The notes beneath the pieces were generated by a model. It ran no database searches, was not told where the DNA came from, and saw nothing but the letters and a program-made list of their open reading frames with translations. This document shows, piece after piece, positions 4,793 to 6,194 of a DNA stretch of 6,194 nucleotides (position 1 is its first letter; each line of letters opens with the position of its first letter). The stretch covers positions 7,165-13,358 of the forward strand of contig MHDY01000045.1 in assembly GCA_001803705.1 (NCBI GenBank). The letters are read 5' to 3'. The DNA comes from Nitrospirae bacterium GWC2_56_14 (GTDB lineage Bacteria; Nitrospirota; UBA9217). The translations under genes and the position numbers were made by a program.

Positions 4793-6148
4793 TCAGCTCA
4801 AGGCATACAGCCTTTTCAGGTTCCAAGCGATGCAAACCAGATCCCATTCGCCTTGTGCCGACTCAAAACCTCGTAGGAGGAACTGCCGGAACCCCATGAC
4901 TGCCTTAATGATGCCGAAGACCGGTTCTACCGTACTCTTACGCTTGGCGTAGAGCCTCTTTCCAGCCTGTGTCCGGAGACGGTGCTTCATCCTCATAACC
5001 GCATCAGCACCATCAGGCAGCGGCAACGGCTCACGGAACCGATCCATGAGCGGCTGGTTGTGCTGTTCCCGGCCAAAGGCAAGGTACGGCGTGATCTTGT
5101 TTTTCTCGCAAGCGCCGACGTTGGTTTCGCTGTAGAAACCGTTATCGGTAAGAACCGCATCTACCGTACCGAGAGATTCCGGTAATGCCATCAGATTGGC
5201 GACCGCTGGTTCCAGTTCGCGTTTGTCGTTTGTCTGTTGGCTCACATGGCTGGTGACGATCATCATTGATTCGGTATCAACGCCGGCCTGGGCATTGTAA
5301 GCCTGCTCAAATCCGCCGCCGGACTTTTTCATGATGCGGGATTCTCCGTCCGTCAGGTTGACTTGGTCTTTACCTTTGATACCAGGTTCTGGCGGTTGCG
5401 GTTTAGGGCCGCGCGGCTTTTTGCCGGTCTTCTGTTCTTTTTCGGCGCGCTCGGCCAAGTTCTTATCATAGGCTTCTTTTTCTTGAGCGAAGCGCTCGAG
5501 GGCTCGTCGTTCAATCTCGGCCTTGGCTTCGGCTATTGCCTTGAGCCGGTCGGTGCGCCGGGATAGTTCGTCAGGGATGTTCATCCCATCTGGGAGATCG
5601 GCCTGGTCGGCGGCTTCCGCCTGGCGTAGAAGTTCAGCTACTTCCGCCTTCAGCTGCTCTTCCACCTTGCAGGCGTGGGCGTAGCTCAAGGCTTTATGCT
5701 TGGAGGCATTCGCTTTAACCTTTGTTCCGTCCAGACTGACGGTGCCCAGCTTCAAGACACCTGTCTGCTGTGCGATAAGCAGGATCTGAACGAACAGCGG
5801 CTTTAGTTGCGGCAGAAACCGCTTCCGAAAGACGGCGATAGTGTCGTGGTCCGGATGGGTATTGGCAGCGATAAATCTGAAGGCTACCGAATCATAGGTG
5901 CTTCGCTCCAGTTTTCGGCTGGAGAACACCCCGGTGGCATATCCGTAGAACAGGAGCGCCAGAAGCATTTCCGGATTATAGGGCTGCGAACCGCGTCCTG
6001 CATATGCTGCTTTCAAAGAGCTGAGATCGAGTTGGTCGACAATCTCGACGACAAACCGGGCTAGATGATCCTCGGGCAGCCAGTCTTGAAGCGATGGTGG
6101 CAATAAGAAGAGTGTGGACTGATCATAGTCGATAAATTTTGCGCTCAT
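4793..6148 (-). CDS. IS1182-family DDE transposase
   Basis: The enzyme cuts and joins the ends of its own element. The product is 451 residues from the chosen start. Numbering below is from the alternative ATG at 6166, which adds six residues. Residues 14-120 form the N-terminal domain of the DUF772 type (YDQSTLFLLPPSLQDWLPEDHLA at the front, then PYNPEMLLALLFYGYATG). The catalytic triad appears to be D146 (SLDGTKVKANAS), D341 (LTDNGFYSE) and E414 (TVEPVFGIIK). The last sits in a Y-x2-R-x4-E-x6-K arrangement (Y406, R409, E414, K421). A charged, probably coiled-coil insertion with a K/P-rich end fills about 165-262. The start at 6148 is preferred because GAGG at 6158-6161 lies 9 bases upstream, whereas the ATG at 6166 has no such site. 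TATAGT at 6188-6193 on the minus strand may be its -10 box. The frame is intact. Confidence 0.92.
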   Translation of the reverse strand: MSAKFIDYDQSTLFLLPPSLQDWLPEDHLARFVVEIVDQLDLSSLKAAYAGRGSQPYNPEMLLALLFYGYATGVFSSRKLERSTYDSVAFRFIAANTHPDHDTIAVFRKRFLPQLKPLFVQILLIAQQTGVLKLGTVSLDGTKVKANASKHKALSYAHACKVEEQLKAEVAELLRQAEAADQADLPDGMNIPDELSRRTDRLKAIAEAKAEIERRALERFAQEKEAYDKNLAERAEKEQKTGKKPRGPKPQPPEPGIKGKDQVNLTDGESRIMKKSGGGFEQAYNAQAGVDTESMMIVTSHVSQQTNDKRELEPAVANLMALPESLGTVDAVLTDNGFYSETNVGACEKNKITPYLAFGREQHNQPLMDRFREPLPLPDGADAVMRMKHRLRTQAGKRLYAKRKSTVEPVFGIIKAVMGFRQFLLRGFESAQGEWDLVCIAWNLKRLYALS

Positions 6149-6157
6149 TTTTTTCAA

Positions 6158-6161
6158 CCTC
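6158..6161 (-). promoter_or_regulatory. Ribosome binding site deciding the transposase start
   Basis: GAGG on the minus strand lies 9 bases from the ATG at 6148, a good distance. It lies inside the reading frame opened by the ATG at 6166, which has no purine-rich site upstream, so the shorter protein is favoured. Confidence 0.55.
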
Positions 6162-6194
6162 GTCATGTGCGATTGAAAAGCTGAGCAACTATAG

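Larger units (their letters stand above)
4663..6194 (-). mobile_element. IS1182-family insertion sequence, one end outside window
   Basis: The element consists of the IS1182-type transposase and about 130 bases of hairpin-rich non-coding sequence beyond its stop codon. The end near the transporter is placed at about 4663, where GAGTCTGTCGGACTTGTG begins. The TCTGTCGGA core resembles ends I recall from this group of elements. The opposite terminal repeat is not found in the 28-46 bases upstream of the transposase, so it must lie past 6194. A CTAG (4659-4662) directly outside the proposed end could be a target-site duplication. The boundary is therefore approximate, by perhaps 10 bases. The transposase is uninterrupted, so the copy may be recent or active. 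Confidence 0.7.

Overview
The window looks like part of a bacterial chromosome from an anaerobic or microaerophilic lineage. The mglB and mglA products resemble the myxobacterial polarity proteins along their whole length. They sit beside a multi-subunit pyruvate-type ferredoxin oxidoreductase, and a hairpin-forming AT-rich repeat of a type I associate with Nitrospirota and deltaproteobacterial (Desulfobacterota/Myxococcota) genomes lies between two of the genes. A Nitrospirota or deltaproteobacterial-type host is therefore my best guess. This rests on gene resemblance, not on a search.

Layout of the plus strand. Positions 1-641 hold the C-terminal half of a PorA-type alpha subunit, cut by the window edge. 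Positions 642-759 hold a MITE-like hairpin repeat enclosing a perfect 18-bp palindrome. Positions 760-1716 hold the PorB beta subunit, with all four cysteines for its iron-sulfur cluster and the TPP-binding motif. A strong intrinsic terminator (about 1755-1791) closes this operon. A new promoter (1813-1841) then drives mglB (1899-2393) and mglA (2443-3039), a Roadblock-domain regulator and its small Ras-like GTPase. A tRNA-Asn(GTT) gene with an encoded CCA end (3131-3206) follows. It has its own promoter, which overlaps nested palindromes, and its own terminator (3216-3248).

Layout of the minus strand. A complete 12-helix MFS transporter (3357-4601) runs convergently toward the tRNA terminator. 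Upstream of it, reading in the same direction, is an IS1182-type insertion sequence with an apparently intact DDE transposase (4793-6148). The element's end nearest the transporter is around 4663; its other end lies beyond the window.

How the genes relate. PorA and PorB are subunits of one enzyme that decarboxylates a 2-oxoacid (probably pyruvate) to acyl-CoA while reducing ferredoxin. MglB and MglA are partners in one switch that controls cell polarity or motility. The two units are separated by a terminator and a promoter, so I see no functional link between them. The transporter and the IS are independent accessory genes. No intergenic gap exceeds 300 bases. The stretch 3249-3356, between the tRNA terminator and the end of the transporter gene, shows nothing I can name. 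I see no evidence of a novel defence or biosynthetic system. The most unusual items are the repeat between porA and porB, the palindromic tRNA promoter, and the IS sitting next to the transporter promoter.
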